A program made the position numbers and the translations under genes. From NCBI GenBank assembly GCA_963693305.1, contig OY855905.1:3328701-3392700 (forward strand): a DNA stretch of 64,000 nt, read 5' to 3'. This DNA comes from Meandrina meandrites. Lineage: Eukaryota > Cnidaria > Anthozoa > Scleractinia > Meandrinidae. Below the pieces are notes generated by a model. The model did no database searches, had not been told where the DNA came from, and saw only the letters and a program-made list of their open reading frames with translations. Positions within the stretch are counted from its first letter, which is position 1. Every line of letters begins with the position of its first letter. Positions 27,591 to 40,600 of the stretch are shown in pieces.

Positions 27591-27838
27591 TTCCAAGATC
27601 ATCTTTTGTTGTCAAAATTATTGTGGCACAATGAACTTTTTCGGATTATCCTTCGTCCTTTATGTGTGGAATTTGTTATACTAATCGAATTGGGAAAATG
27701 CTTAAATTTTAATTTAGTATTCGCTCTTAAAAATGGGGACCCTCATGGCCCCACATGACATATAAATGTTGGAGTAAGGGTTCGAGTTGGGCCCTGTCCG
27801 AGAACAATGCACATATGTAATATATGTCACCTTGTAAA

Positions 27839-28014
27839 TTAGTCTGGTTTGAAGCGCTTGTGCCAGTCTATGATTTGTTTTTCCGTCACTCCAAATTGCA
27901 GTGCCCTATCAGCCACTGATTCCTTGTAGTTTCCTTGGTGGTCTGCCTTCAGGATCTCTAGCTCGTCTGGCTTTGGCCTAAATATCTTTCTGCTGATATT
28001 TGATTCCTCAATTG
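27839..28014 (-). CDS. Last exon with homeodomain-like helix-turn-helix (gene 2)
   Basis: After a TTCTTTTAG acceptor the frame joins in phase 1 and runs 58 residues to a TAA at 27839. The segment from PDELEILKADHQGNYKES through VADRALQFGVTEKQIIDWH to KRFKPD lines up with homeodomain helices 1-3: Leu spacing in helix 1, a Tyr in the first turn, Ala then GVTEKQI at the turn, and the invariant Trp of helix 3. The usual Phe after Trp is His and the Asn-Arg-Arg motif is degenerate. DNA binding is uncertain. In genes 1 and 3 the death domain takes this place. Confidence 0.55.
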
Positions 28015-31000
28015 CTAAAAGAATATTAATAGGATGGACATAATTATATATAATAAAGTATCAAGGGCAAGAAATAAATAGAATTTTGGTATCGATATAA
28101 TGATGATGATGATGACCAGGATGATGATGATGACGATAGCAAACAACTTGAATTGACGTTGAATTAAGCACTCAGTTATTTCTAGTTTAAAATGTACTGT
28201 AGATGTTTCTGGTTTATAATAAGTAACCATCTTTTTTACATCAGACATTTGTGCAGCCTTTACTTCAGTTCACTAAAAGAAATCAGTCGTCATCTGGTTC
28301 AAATTTGAGACAAAAATTTCCCGCAGAGGGATTTGAACACGTACATGATTTTAAAAAGAGTTACCAATCATGGTTACCCAGGGTTCAAAATAAAATTTCG
28401 TTTTTAGCTTGAATATGTCGGCTTTTTTGTCAAGGCTCATTTTTTTCCCGGCTAGATCTAGAGCCATGCGTTTTCAAGCGACACAATCCATATGCATACA
28501 TGACGTACCCATAGGCTTGCAATGCATTCTGGGGCGATTTCAACTACACTCGGCCATTTTGGTTTTCCGAACTGAAAATATTCTACGGCAAAGCAAAAGA
28601 ATGGATTGGAGCAATTTGACTTCTTTTCTTATTTTGAATGTTTGAGAAGTAAATAAGATCTTCCAATATAATTTTCTGGAGGGACACAATACCTGAGAAG
28701 GTGGGGCGGCCCGTTATTCATCTTAACACAGAAATGAAGTTGCCACATTGGCCACTAAAGCGCAAAACCAGAAGTTTTAGTCGCCAAAGATGAAATTTTG
28801 GTCGCATTAGCCACCAGTGAGTCGCACTTTCTAACCCTGTAGCTGCTGTATTGTCTGATATAAAATGTTTCCTTCAACTTACAGCAACTTTGATTTCAGT
28901 TGGCCGATGAAGGCATGATATTTAATATTTCTTCGGTGAAAAGTAGCCGGCAAGTGTGGTCAAAGTGCCGGCTACCGCCGACAGCCGGCTGCTATTTTGA
29001 ACCCTGGTTACCTTCTGATTTCTCCTCTGGATTACTTGACTTTGGTTCTGTTTTTTTCCTTTTGGCAGCAGTTTCCAGAAGAGCACCTGGGGTCAACAGA
29101 CCAAAAAGAGAATATAAATTTAACAAGCTCAAAAGAAGATTATAATAATATACTCTGAAATACATTAAATGCATTAACATTGTAAATATCTTCTTGATTT
29201 CATGATAAAAGTGAATAATAAAAAAGGTGAAGAGCCTTTCAACGATTCAACAGTCCTTTTTAAATATAAAGGAGAACGGAAGGCGAAAACCGAATTTTTA
29301 AAAACCCGTTTTTATGAGAGTACATGATGCCTTGAAAGCAAATATATGTATGTTTATGGAACTGTACTTACCATAATTATAGATTTAGCCAAAGCTAACA
29401 GCGAAGCTCGACATACACTGACAATTCAAATACTGTCAAGAATGCAACTGCTCAAGAAAGTTTCACAGCTTAAATAAATCATCAAGTGTAATGGCAGAAA
29501 TTTCACCGACAAACTCCTGTCATTTTTTTTTAAGTACCCTTGGCAAAAATAAATAGGACTTGAGCCCACAGTCCAGTGGAAACATTACCTGGTCAGCAGT
29601 CAAATTAAAAAAATATGTGACCTTTATGAGCTCTACACCTGAGACTGCGATATGTTCATGTGATACTGGCCAGCGGTTACCATGTTTTGACAGCTGTCAA
29701 TTGATTATAACATGGATGTTCAATATAATGTCAAGGATGTAAGCTGACAAGGCCGAATACTAGTATGGCCATACAAACAGCCGCCATGTTGCATGACGGT
29801 TGTACGTACAACGCATCCACCCGTGAACCATGCAGCTGGCCATGATGATCATGAAAACTCGAATGCATGCTTCTTTTATGTCTATGCATGCGTGATTCTC
29901 CTAATTCTATAGCTATGGCCGGGTTTCACTCTGCAGCCCTTTGAGCCTGCTGGAGCTCCTTTCAAAATTGCATGTAATATATAGTAAAGTACATGAAGAC
30001 AAAAGGCACAGAATAAAAGGCTTAACAAAATAACTGTGAATGGCATGTATAGTTTCAAAAGCTATAATTTAAGTTGTAAAACTGGCAAATATTAAGGCGA
30101 AGAAAATAAAACTATACATAGAAATTTGTCTATGTAATATTATAATTATTTTAAAATCAACGTGCCATAACATTGTTGTTAACTCTTGAATATGGAAGTA
30201 ACAAATGATGCCTAATGGTTGAAATTCGCAAGCTGAAGGTGGCTTTATAAGGGCGTTAACAAAACCAGCATCGGACCGGATTGACAAAACCCGGACTGGA
30301 TCGGACCAGATTAACAAAACCTGGACCGGATGTGATCCGACTGACAAAACCCGGATCGGATCCAAAAAAATCCATAAATTCCCACCAAAATAGTCACGTG
30401 ATATCTCTAATCGAATATGGCACAGAAAGAAGTAAGGAGACATTCGCTGTGTTTCTTTTTCGTCAGTATTATCTTGAAGGTGATATGTGATCTTCGCAGT
30501 GAATTTCCAATGTGTGGTTCCAGAAAATATCTATACCCCCCCCACGGAAGGCTTTTTGTTTTGCACCCCCTTCCCCCCCAGGAATTTCCGTTCCAGAGGG
30601 TCTGTGGGGACCCCCCCACCCCCCAGGAATTTCCAATATTTTTAAACACCCCTTTGAGAATTCGAAATTGCTTCGTACTTTAAAACGTAGGGCGATTGTA
30701 ACAATCTAGTTGTATCCTTAGCATTTGGACACTAAATAAAGTCGGCAGAAACGTTTAATACGTGCGTGATCGATATCTTCACTTCACTTGTAAATCAGAA
30801 ATCAGTAAGTAAACATGTAGCTTTAAAACTTCATTCAACGCCTCTAGAATAATTTTTTAATTTGTTAAAAGCCTGGACCTTTTTATTTCATTTACTGTTA
30901 GTCATTAATTTTACGTACTAGAAGATATGTTACAATTTCTGCGAAGTGTTGTTTCAGAATTTCAAGTATCACGCACGCAACGGCACTGTAAATAAAAATT

Positions 31001-31577
31001 GCAACTTACAACATTCCTTGCTGGCCCGGTTATTTATCTAAAATTCTGTCTTACAATCTACTAAGGCTTTGTTTTTAGGATTCCAGCAACTTCATAAACG
31101 GCCGCCTTCAATATCGTATCGTAAATATCTTTCACGTTCGTCCAAAGTAATTTCACTAGCTTAGCAGCCAGGCCTTCTGAGACAAGACACCAGTGGGAGT
31201 GTGGGACGAGTTTCTGCTGTCACCTCCGCCATTTTGATTCGGTCACGAAGAAAGAAGCATCTTTGTACGCGCTAGCAAGCGCTAGGAAACTCGAATGAAA
31301 AACAGAAACATTAAAGCTTATGATGTAAACCTCATCTCAATGGAAAGGAGCTTTATTTTTTGTTTTAAAACAACGTACGTAAGTACTTCTTCGTGCTTCG
31401 GATCGATCGTGTGTTGTTTATTTTTTTCATGTTTCTTCACCCCGTCTGGAAAAGGAGCTGCCCGTGAACCCCCTCTACCCCTCGGAAATTTCTGGGTTTA
31501 ACCCCCCCTCCCCCTTGGAATTTCCAGTGACCTTCCGTGGAATAACAAGCAATTGGAATAACGAAGCCTGAAAAAAA

Positions 31578-31608
<31 letters not shown>

Positions 31609-34600
31609 CCTCCGCGATACCGGTGCAATGCTCTACCAACTGAGCTATGAAGCCACACATTGGGAGCGAGGTCAATTGTGAGTTCATATTTTCCCGTGAA
31701 AGGAGTGAAATGATGTAATGTATACGAAATGATTCATATATGAACTGCGGATATATATGAAGGTGATATGTGATCTTCGCAGTGAATTTCCAATTTAAGC
31801 AATTGGAATAAATCCGCAGTTCATATATGAATCATTTCATATACATTACATCATTTCACTCCTTTCACGGGAAAATATGAACTCACAATTGACCTCGCTC
31901 CCAATGTGTGGCTTCATAGCTCAGTTGGTAGAAATATCGCGGAGGTCACTAGCATGCGAACGCAGACGTATTTCCGGCTGTCGCTTGTCTCCGCCGAAAA
32001 CTAACGTCTGCGAACTCGAGCCAGAAAACGATTTCCGTGACGTCAGAATTCTAAGCCAATCACTGTTAGGCTCAGAAAATCCTAGAACCGCCACGCGTGT
32101 AGCCTGCGAGAGCACCGCACAATCGCGTGGAAAATAACAATATGACACTTCGCTGGGGAAAGTTTGTAAAGTGCTTAATTTGAAAAGTCAAATCAGGTAA
32201 ATGCATTAAAGTACATGATTCAAAAGAGAAGAAAGACATATTCGTGAATCTATCGAATGGATTTGGAAAATCAGTTATTTTCCAAGCATTGCCTGAGAGG
32301 AAATAGTATTTAGTGTAGCATTGTGATCGATCGTCGTTTCGCCGCTCGTTAGTTAGATGAAGGGCCAGGTCAGCCCATTATCGTCGCATGCGCTGAATAG
32401 CGCTGTGATACATTGAAAATAGCGAATATTGAAAACAGCTGCTATTCGTTCATGTACGGATCACGTACCAGAGACTTGGAAAGGTGAGATAAAATACAAC
32501 AACAACAATTTATTGACTGAGGTATTTCCATAAAAATACATGGCATTACTTACTTACTTACACTTCACTGTTAAACCTAGAGGAAGATATCAAATGAAAA
32601 TTATAATACTATTTGTCAGACAATTCCTTCGAGCGATTCTCGCGAGATTCGCCTTTACGCTGCGGTGTAGATGTAAACATAATTTGAGCTATCACTGAAA
32701 CCTGCGAAGGTTTTCATTCCTTGGACCAAATCTTTGAGTCTTGATGCAGCAAAAAAGGCACTAGAAACGCTTAAGGGTTTAGAACTCCCCAAAACATTGG
32801 ACTCAAACAAAATGACGCTTGTCGCAACCGTATTATGTAATTTCTCGGAAGGTGAAGATCCCGGGTGAAGATGAGACGCATCTGGTCGATTGCCCCCTCC
32901 TGCGTGTTGCTAGAATCTTTTTGCCAATCTATTGACGCAAAATCAGACATGATCACCGTCAAATTCTCTTTGGATTTCTTTCCCAATTGTTAGATTCAAA
33001 CGTCTCGCTTTGTTTGTTCTATTATTTCTACACGCCTTATTGTAACGCGCGCGTGACATTGCGTTAGCCCATGGTGCAACCATGTGATTCGTATCAGTTT
33101 TCATACAGGTTACACAATCGCCTCGTGCTTTGATCTCTTTGCTGTTTGTTTCTTTACTACCGTTTTGTTCGTTATATCCTGATTTTCTTCGCTCTACTGG
33201 ATCAGAGGAATATTTTCGAAACATAATCTTCATAATCATCATAATCGCCATTTATGTGTTCGGATAACCTCTGCAATTTCAATAAAGTAAGCATTTTATG
33301 GAACGTCTTGACTCAACCATGGTTTGGTGCTTACACCAATTTCGTCGAAATTTTGAAGGGCGTTCTTCAATCCCTAGCCTGCGAACGCAGACGTATTTCC
33401 GGCTGTCGCTTGTCTCCGCCGAAAACTAACGTCTGCGAACTCGAGCCAGAAAACGATTTCCGTGACGTCAAAATTCTAAGCCAATCACAGTTAGGCTCAC
33501 AAAATCCCAGAACCGCCACGCGTGTAGCCTGCGAGAGCATCGCACAATCGCGTGGAAAATAACAATACGACACTGCGCTGGGGAAAGTTTGTGAAGTGTT
33601 TAATTTGAAAAGTCAAATCAGGTAAATGCATTAAAGTACATGATTCAAAAAAGAAGAAAGACATATTCGTGAATCTATCGAATGGATTTGGAAAATCAGT
33701 TATTTTCCAAGCATTGCCTGAGAGGAAATAGTATTCAGTGTAGCAATGTGATCGATCGTCGTTTCGCCGCTCGTTAGTTAGATGAAGGGCCAGGTCAGCC
33801 CATTATCGTCGCTTGCGCTGAATAGCGCTGTGATACATTGAAAATAGCGAATATTGAAAACAGCTGCTATTCGTTCGTGTACGGATCACGTACCAGAGAC
33901 TTGGAAAGGTGAGATAAAATACAACAACAACAATTTATTGACTGAGGTATTTCAATAAAAATGCATGACATTACTTACTTACTTACACTTCACTGTTAAA
34001 CCTAGAGGAAGATATCAAATGAAAATTATAATACTATTTGTCAGAGTTGTACTTTGGTCTTCCGGAAGAGACAATTCCTTCGAGCGAGTCTCGTGAGATT
34101 CGCCTTTACGCAGCGGTGTAGATGTAAACATAATTTGAGCTATCACTGAAACCTGCGAAGGTTTTCATTCCTTGGACCAAATCTTTGAGTCTTGATGCAG
34201 CAAAAAAAGGCACTAGAAACGCTTAAGGGTTTAGAACTCCCCAAAACATCGGGCTCAAACAAATTCCAGGGTTTTCAACGACGCTTGTCGCAACTGTATT
34301 ATGTAATTTCTCGGAAGGTGAAGATCCCGGGTGAAGATGAGACGCATCTGGTCGATTGCCGCCTCCTGCGTGTTGCTAGAATCTTTTTGCCAATCTATTG
34401 ACGGAAAATCAGACATGATCACCGTCAAAATCTCTTCGGATTTTGAAGGGCGTTCTTTAATCCCCGGGTTTAATCGTACACGTCGATTGCAACACTTCAG
34501 TTTGTCAACAGATGGTCAGCTTTTTACAGCCCACGTTGCATGATTTATCAATAAAGGTATGCACTAAAACACTTTAACCGAGTACATTAACCTTCTCCTT

Positions 34601-37600
34601 TGCAACTGAAAATGTTCTTCTGCAAAGAATCAACTTTCACAGCCGTCAAAAACCTTTCGCGTTTCATTCAACTTCCCATAGCAGCTTGCCTGTTTCCGCC
34701 GACAGCTATGTCGCGAGGGAGCCGCGTAGTGTTCACTCGTGTCTTATTCTATCGCGTAATCTGATTGGCCAAAGAGAAAACAAAAGATTCTACGTCACGG
34801 AAATCGTTTTCTGGCTCGAGTTCGCAGACGTTAGTTTTCGGCGGAGACAAGCGACAGCCGGAAATACGTCTGCGTTCGCAGGCTATTCAATCCCCGGTTT
34901 AATCGCACACGTCGCTTGCAACACTTCAGTTTGTCAACAGATGGTCAGCTTTTCACAGCCCACGTTGCGTGATTTATCAATGAAGGTATGCACTAAAACA
35001 CTTTAACCGAGTACATTAACCTTCTCCTTTGCAACTGAAAATGTTCTTCTGCAAAGAATCAACTTTCACAGCCGTCAAAAACCTTTCGTGTCTCATTCAA
35101 CTTTGCATGGCAGCTTGCCTGTTTCCGCCGACAGCTATGTCGCGAGGGAGCCGCGTGGTGTTCACTCGTGTCTTATTCTATCGCGTAATCTGATTGGCCA
35201 AAGAGAAAACAAAAGATTGTACGTCACAGAAATCGTTTTCTGGCTCGAGTTCGCAGACGTTAGTTTTCGGCGGAGACAAGCGACAGCCGGAAACACGTCT
35301 GCGTTCGCAGGCTATGTCGCGAGGGAGCCGCGTGGTGTTCACTCGTGTCTTATTCTATCGCGTAATCTGATTGGCCAAAGAGAAAACAAAAGATTGTACG
35401 TCACAGAAATCGTTTTCTGGCTCGAGTTCGCAGACGTTAGTTTTCGGCGGAGACAAGCGACAGCCGGAAACACGTCTGCGTTCGCAGGCTAGGAGGTCAC
35501 GGGTTCGAATCCCGTTGAAGTCCTGATTTTTTTTTCAGGCTTCTTTATTCCAATTGCTTAAATTGGAAATTCACTGCGAAGATCACATATCACCTTCATA
35601 TATATCCGCAGTTCATATATGAATCATTTCATATACATTACATCAGTATTATCTTGGTGAGAAGTTTTGTTATTCAGTGACCCTGCTTATGATTTTCTTT
35701 CCTAGAGGGAAAGGTCAAGAAGAAAGGGTGACATACGAACAGGAGAAGTGCATTAGCAGTAAAAACGAACACAATACATGTATGCAAGGACCACCATAGC
35801 GAAATAGAAGTACCGGATCCTCTCAGTGTAGAGGATCTAATCAGCTATAACCGATGTACCGATTTTTTTTAAAAAATACTAGTGAGCAGCACACAGCAAC
35901 AGATCTAGTATTTTTTATAAAAAAATATTATGTTGAGTCAAATTGTACATTTAACCATTTAAATTTGTTAAGCAGAATGTCTTCTTTTGAATGATGTATT
36001 AACTGTTTGACTGTACCTTTTTATTCATTTCTTGTAAATTTTTAAGTCGTGTGTTGTATGTGTTGTGGTTTAAATTTTACCTTGGTTTAAAATTTTTCAA
36101 ACCAGTATGATTTTTATTTTCCTTTGTTTCAGATTATGATAATCAATACAAGACAATGAAAACTAAAAATCAAACTGGTTTGAAAAATTTTAAACCAAAG
36201 AAAAATTTAAACCACAACATATGCACCCCTTGTTAGAATGTTCAAACAGTCATCGTCGCCATTCGGGTAAAAGAAAAATCTGATTGAACTTAAAGTATTT
36301 TTTTTATAAATAGTTCCATTAGACCTACATAATTTCTGGCCAAGTTTGAGAATTTTCGTTTTTTTTTTTTCAAATTGCTCTACTCCAGGCAATAATTATG
36401 GAAGCGTGCTCTTAATTAAGGTCTATCTCCATTGAGAAGGAACAGAAAAACCATTTTGAAAATTTTGATCATTCCATGTGGAAGCCGATAAATCAAGCTT
36501 CCTTTTTATGGGTGAGTGATGTAAGTGAGTGATTATCCACCTGGTGATTGGCTAATTATCACACTTAACTGGTTGCACAGGAGTGAGTGTCTCATTTGCA
36601 TACAAATGCCACTAAGATTAGTGGATACTACATAAGTATCCACGAGTAAAAAGAAGTTATCAATAGTCACCTTCTGATTTTTTCTCCTCTGTGCTGCTTG
36701 GATTAGCTTCTGGCTGTGCCTTCTTGGTGCCAGCTTTTTTAGTTGAACCTGGATGGAGTTAAGGTGTTAATAAAAGGACACGATAACTTCACAACACACA
36801 CATCAAGCTATAAAACATAATATAGTTAACAATTATTGTAAAATGCATTTAATGCAAATTAAACTCATCAACAATAGATGAGCTTGGGCGTTGGTGCCTC
36901 AAGGTTGGTGGAGCCGGGCAATGCACAGCAGGGGAGGAGGTATCCATGGTAACCCTGAAGCGGCCACCACCCACCTGGGCACCGTCACACTGAAGGACTC
37001 AGTGGAATACTTACCAACCTAGCATGAGGCTCATCAACTCACCCGAGGGAGGGTGGGCCGGGCGAAAATTGCCAAGCTTGCGAGCGAATGTGCTAGCGAA
37101 ATGAGCTTGCGAATGATAGCGAGCAGCGCACTGCGTGTAAAGGTCATGAAACGCCCCTGCACGGGTCCTGGGGCCACCCCGAGCTTTATGCGGCCAGCGG
37201 TAGCGGCGTACTGCGTATAGGCGTCACAAAATGCCCCAGCGAACTGCCAAGCTTCCTGCATCCAAAGGTTGCTGGAGGGCATTGCTTCGAGGTTAACTTT
37301 GCCTAAATTACATTTAGCCACATTAAAAATTGTATACCAGCTGCTTACAGTTAATATGGAAGCCCAGTATAGTAAGAAGAAAGAAACATGTATAGAGCAA
37401 TTTGTTTTTGTATTGTTTTGTTTTATTTTTCTTCTAAAATACTCAAGGGACAATTAATGGCCAGTCAGGTGACATACCATAAGTTTTTTTGTTGGTACAG
37501 GGATGTATTGTCGATGTAATTGTCACAAACTGCAACAACAACAATTTGAAACCAGATGATAAAGAACATAGATGTTTCTGGTAAACTGCATGTAATAATT

Positions 37601-40600
37601 CAGTAACCTTAACATCAAACATTCAGTTATAATCGGACTCATGTTTTATTTTTAAACCAGTTGTCAGATGTTGGGTTGAAATTTGGGGGAAAAATTCCCA
37701 CTCAGACTGAGAGATTTGTACATTGTTTAATAAAAGTTATTAATCATGGTTACCTTCCGATTTCTCCTTTGGATTTGCTTCTGTTTTTTTCCTTTTGGCA
37801 GCAGTTTTCTGAGGAGCACCTGGAGTCAACATGCAGACATACAATGAAACTAATGTGTTTCATCATCACAGTGCAATAGTTATTGTGAGTGAATTACAAA
37901 TAATGTAGTAAAATAACCACATAGACCACATAAGGATTTGCTCATGTATTTTAAAAAGAATAAATTTATCAATAAGTCACCTTCTGATTTTTTCTCCTCT
38001 GTGTTGCTTGGCTTAACCTCTGGCTGTGCCTTCTTGGCACCAGCTTTTTTAGTTGAACCTGGATGGAATTAAGATGTTAACAAAAGGACACAATACTTAA
38101 CACCACGCACACACATGAAGGTATATAAACACATTGAAATAGAGGTCAATTGTGAAATGCATTTAAATTTGGAAAGAAGTTATTTTACTGTGAAATGCAT
38201 TAAGTGCATTTACATTGTAAATATCTTCTTGATTTCATGATAAAAATAAATGCTAAAAAGGATGAACAACGTTTTGATTGTGCAACTGTCATTTTCAAGT
38301 TTGGTCCAAGAAAGATTATAAATTACATGACTTGTATGAATATATATAGTAAAAGCACTAACATATGTACATGCAGACAATAGGCAATAAGAATAAAGAC
38401 TAAAATAACATTGTTGGAATAGCATGCATACATGTAGCTGTAAAAGATATAATTACAGTCGTAAAACTGGTGAATATCAAGGCGAAGAGATTAAAAGTAT
38501 ACTTAGAAATTTGTCCATGTAACATTTTAAAAAGGAAGTTGTGAAAGCACCTTCTGCTTTTTTCTCCTCTGTGTTGCTTGGAATAACTTCTGGCGGTGTC
38601 TTCTTGGCAGCAGCTTTTTTATTAGAACCTGGATAATGAGGTGTTAATAAACATATTGAAATAGAGGTTAATTGTAAAATGCATTTAATAGAAATAAAAA
38701 TTGTATACCAGCCTAATACAGTTATATTGAAGCCCAGTACGTAATTAGTTAGAAGAAAGATATAAGTATTAGCAAATTAACTTAGTATTCAGTAATAGCC
38801 AGCTTTAGTGTTCAAGTAATATATCAAATATGAGACAGCGTTTTTCATCACATTTCCAAACACCGAGAAGAGAGTTGAAAATATGACGCGCAGCGGAGTA
38901 TTTTTGATGAACTTCGAGGTGTTTTGAAATGTGATGAAACACTCCGTCAAGTGTTTGATCTATCTTCTCAATCGACACTAAAACTACGGAGAAAACGAAA
39001 AAATAAAATCGTCAAAATCTATGCTAATTAAGATCGGATTTCCAAACTCCGTCACGGCTCTGATTTCCTTTGTTTCAACTAGATGAATTATTAATGAGTT
39101 TGAGAATGTTGGATCCCAATAAAGCATTTGATATATCAAGAAATTTTATTGGGTCTCAATATACCCAAGGCATGCAACAATGATGGCTAGTTACAAGGAG
39201 GTATTATAACAAAATATTTTATAATTTTTACAAACTAAAACAAAAACAAACACTTGAAACTAGATGATGTTTTGGTGTACTGTATGTAATAATTCAGGAA
39301 CCATCAAACATTCAATTGTTCTGTATTTTCTTCAATTAGTTGGACTTGTGTTTCATTTTGAAATCAGTTGTCACTGGGTTAGATTTTGGCAAAAATTAGT
39401 CACCTTCTGTTTTAATCTCCTCTGGATTGCTTGAATTTGCTTCTGTCTTTTTCCTTTTGGCAGCAGTTTTCTCAGCAGCACCTGGAGTCAACAGACATAT
39501 CACCAAAAGGAGAAAACAACTTTTACAAGCTGCAAAATTTATTTGGAATAATCATGAAATACATTAAGTGCATTTCCCTTTACTAGACCTAAAAAAGTAC
39601 CTTCAATTAAATAAAAACAGTACACATATTGATTTCAGCAATCAATATTTATTTATTTATTTAATTTGTAAATTGATGCCATTTTGAGCTAATGCAATTG
39701 CAGTAATGCACATTATAATTAAGGTCATGCAGGGCCCTTGCTCATTAATAATTTAAATAGCCAAATTTCTTGAGGGTTTTTTTCAAAACCCCTTAAGAGG
39801 GATTGGTATCAATCCCTCTATAACACTTATCAGGGATGTTAGGGAATGATGGAATTTACGTCGTGATTGTTGTTTTACTAGCAGATGATCCCCATTTAGG
39901 TTGATGCTTGAGTTTCAAGCTCTTAAAGTTTAACTAGAGATGGTATGAATTTTTGTCCAAGTTTTCAACTGAGGTTACCGGTATCAATAAATCACCTGTT
40001 TTTTTCTCCTCTGTGTTGCTTGGAGTAACTTCGGGCTGTGTCTTCTTGGCACCAACTTTTTTGGAAGGACCTGGATTGAATTAAAGTGAAAGGACACAGT
40101 AACTTAGCACCACACACACATAAAAACATGTTGAAATTTATTGCTAAATGCAGTTAGTGCATAAAAAATCTTACGCCAGGTTGCAGTTAACCCAATGACT
40201 AACCGACGAGCATGCACAGACATTTGTCCCTGGACCCTCTCTCTCGTAGCATTGCGTGAAGGAGAGAGGCCAGAACTGGACTAGGCTCAATGTAATAAAT
40301 AAATGTATACACAGATTGTTTTATTCAGCAAAATGTAAGTTTAAACTGACTGTTTATTCTCTTGAGACTGAAAATATGACTGCATCCACAATCCTTCAAA
40401 TCTATCTTGTAATTATTTTTACCCTGGGTACATTGTATTTTAAAATATTGATTCAGATTTCTAAAGTTGAAGTTAAATTATTATAATCCAGCAACACATG
40501 AGACAACTTTATAGGCTTGTCATGATGAATTTGATCACCTGCAAAAATTGAAAACAAAATTTTGTCCCTGGACACTACTAGCGGCACACTTAGTTTGCGA

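Larger units (their letters stand above)
24901..27664. mobile_element. Penelope-like retroelement with an inverted 3' half attached
   Basis: The right part, 25732-27664, is a 5'-truncated Penelope-like element in plus orientation. The left part, 24901-25731, is the 3' half of the same element in minus orientation, nearly identical to 26836-27664 (only one or two differences in about 830 bp). The two parts abut at 25731/25732. Inverted and partial tandem copies are a known habit of Penelope-like elements. The near identity of the arms indicates a recent insertion. Confidence 0.9.
31950..35491. mobile_element. MULE-like element with 9-bp target duplication (3.5 kb)
   Basis: The ends are inverted repeats, TAGCATGCGAACGCAGACG at 31950 and CGTCTGCGTTCGCAGGCTA ending at 35491. 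The target duplication GGAGGTCAC is perfect (31941-31949 and 35492-35500). A 9-bp duplication with long terminal repeats is the mark of Mutator-like elements. The terminal sequence recurs inside: forward at about 33376, and inverted at about 34690-34886 and 35115-35310. The element is thus an accreted tandem of partial copies. No transposase is recognised. Confidence 0.8.
30477..35643. mobile_element. Composite nested insertion flanked by a 13-bp duplication
   Basis: CAGTATTATCTTG occurs at 30464-30476 and again at 35644-35656, immediately outside the block. The block starts AAGGTGATATGTGATC and ends with the CATATACATTACAT words of the tRNA-derived repeat. It contains that repeat in both orientations, a G/C-run element and a 3.5-kb MULE-like insertion. 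A 13-bp duplication fits retroposition of the outer tRNA-derived element. It occupies the intron between linker exons f and g. Confidence 0.65.

Noticed and set aside
31583..31654. Functional tRNA-Thr gene
   Set aside because: Acceptor, D and T arms are good, but the invariant T33 is missing, the anticodon stem is poor, and the unit is followed by a repeat body present three times nearby. A SINE head explains it better.
32943..33251. Host gene on the minus strand inside the MULE-like element
   Set aside because: Kept only as a possible captured fragment: no domain, and its 3' part lies in the element's own repeated sequence.
34686..35492. Open frames of 106 and 134 residues with internal repeats
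   Set aside because: They read through tandem copies of the MULE-like terminus, and the repeated protein sequence follows from the DNA repeats.
36900..37020. Resemblance to U1 snRNA (ATACTTACC and CAGGGGAG words)
   Set aside because: The words are short and in the wrong order for U1, and the rest of the RNA is not matched.
37034..37453. 139-residue frame on the minus strand between linker exons
   Set aside because: It crosses a GC-rich repeat insert and plain intron DNA with no domain. CGCACTGCG-type sub-repeats explain part of it.
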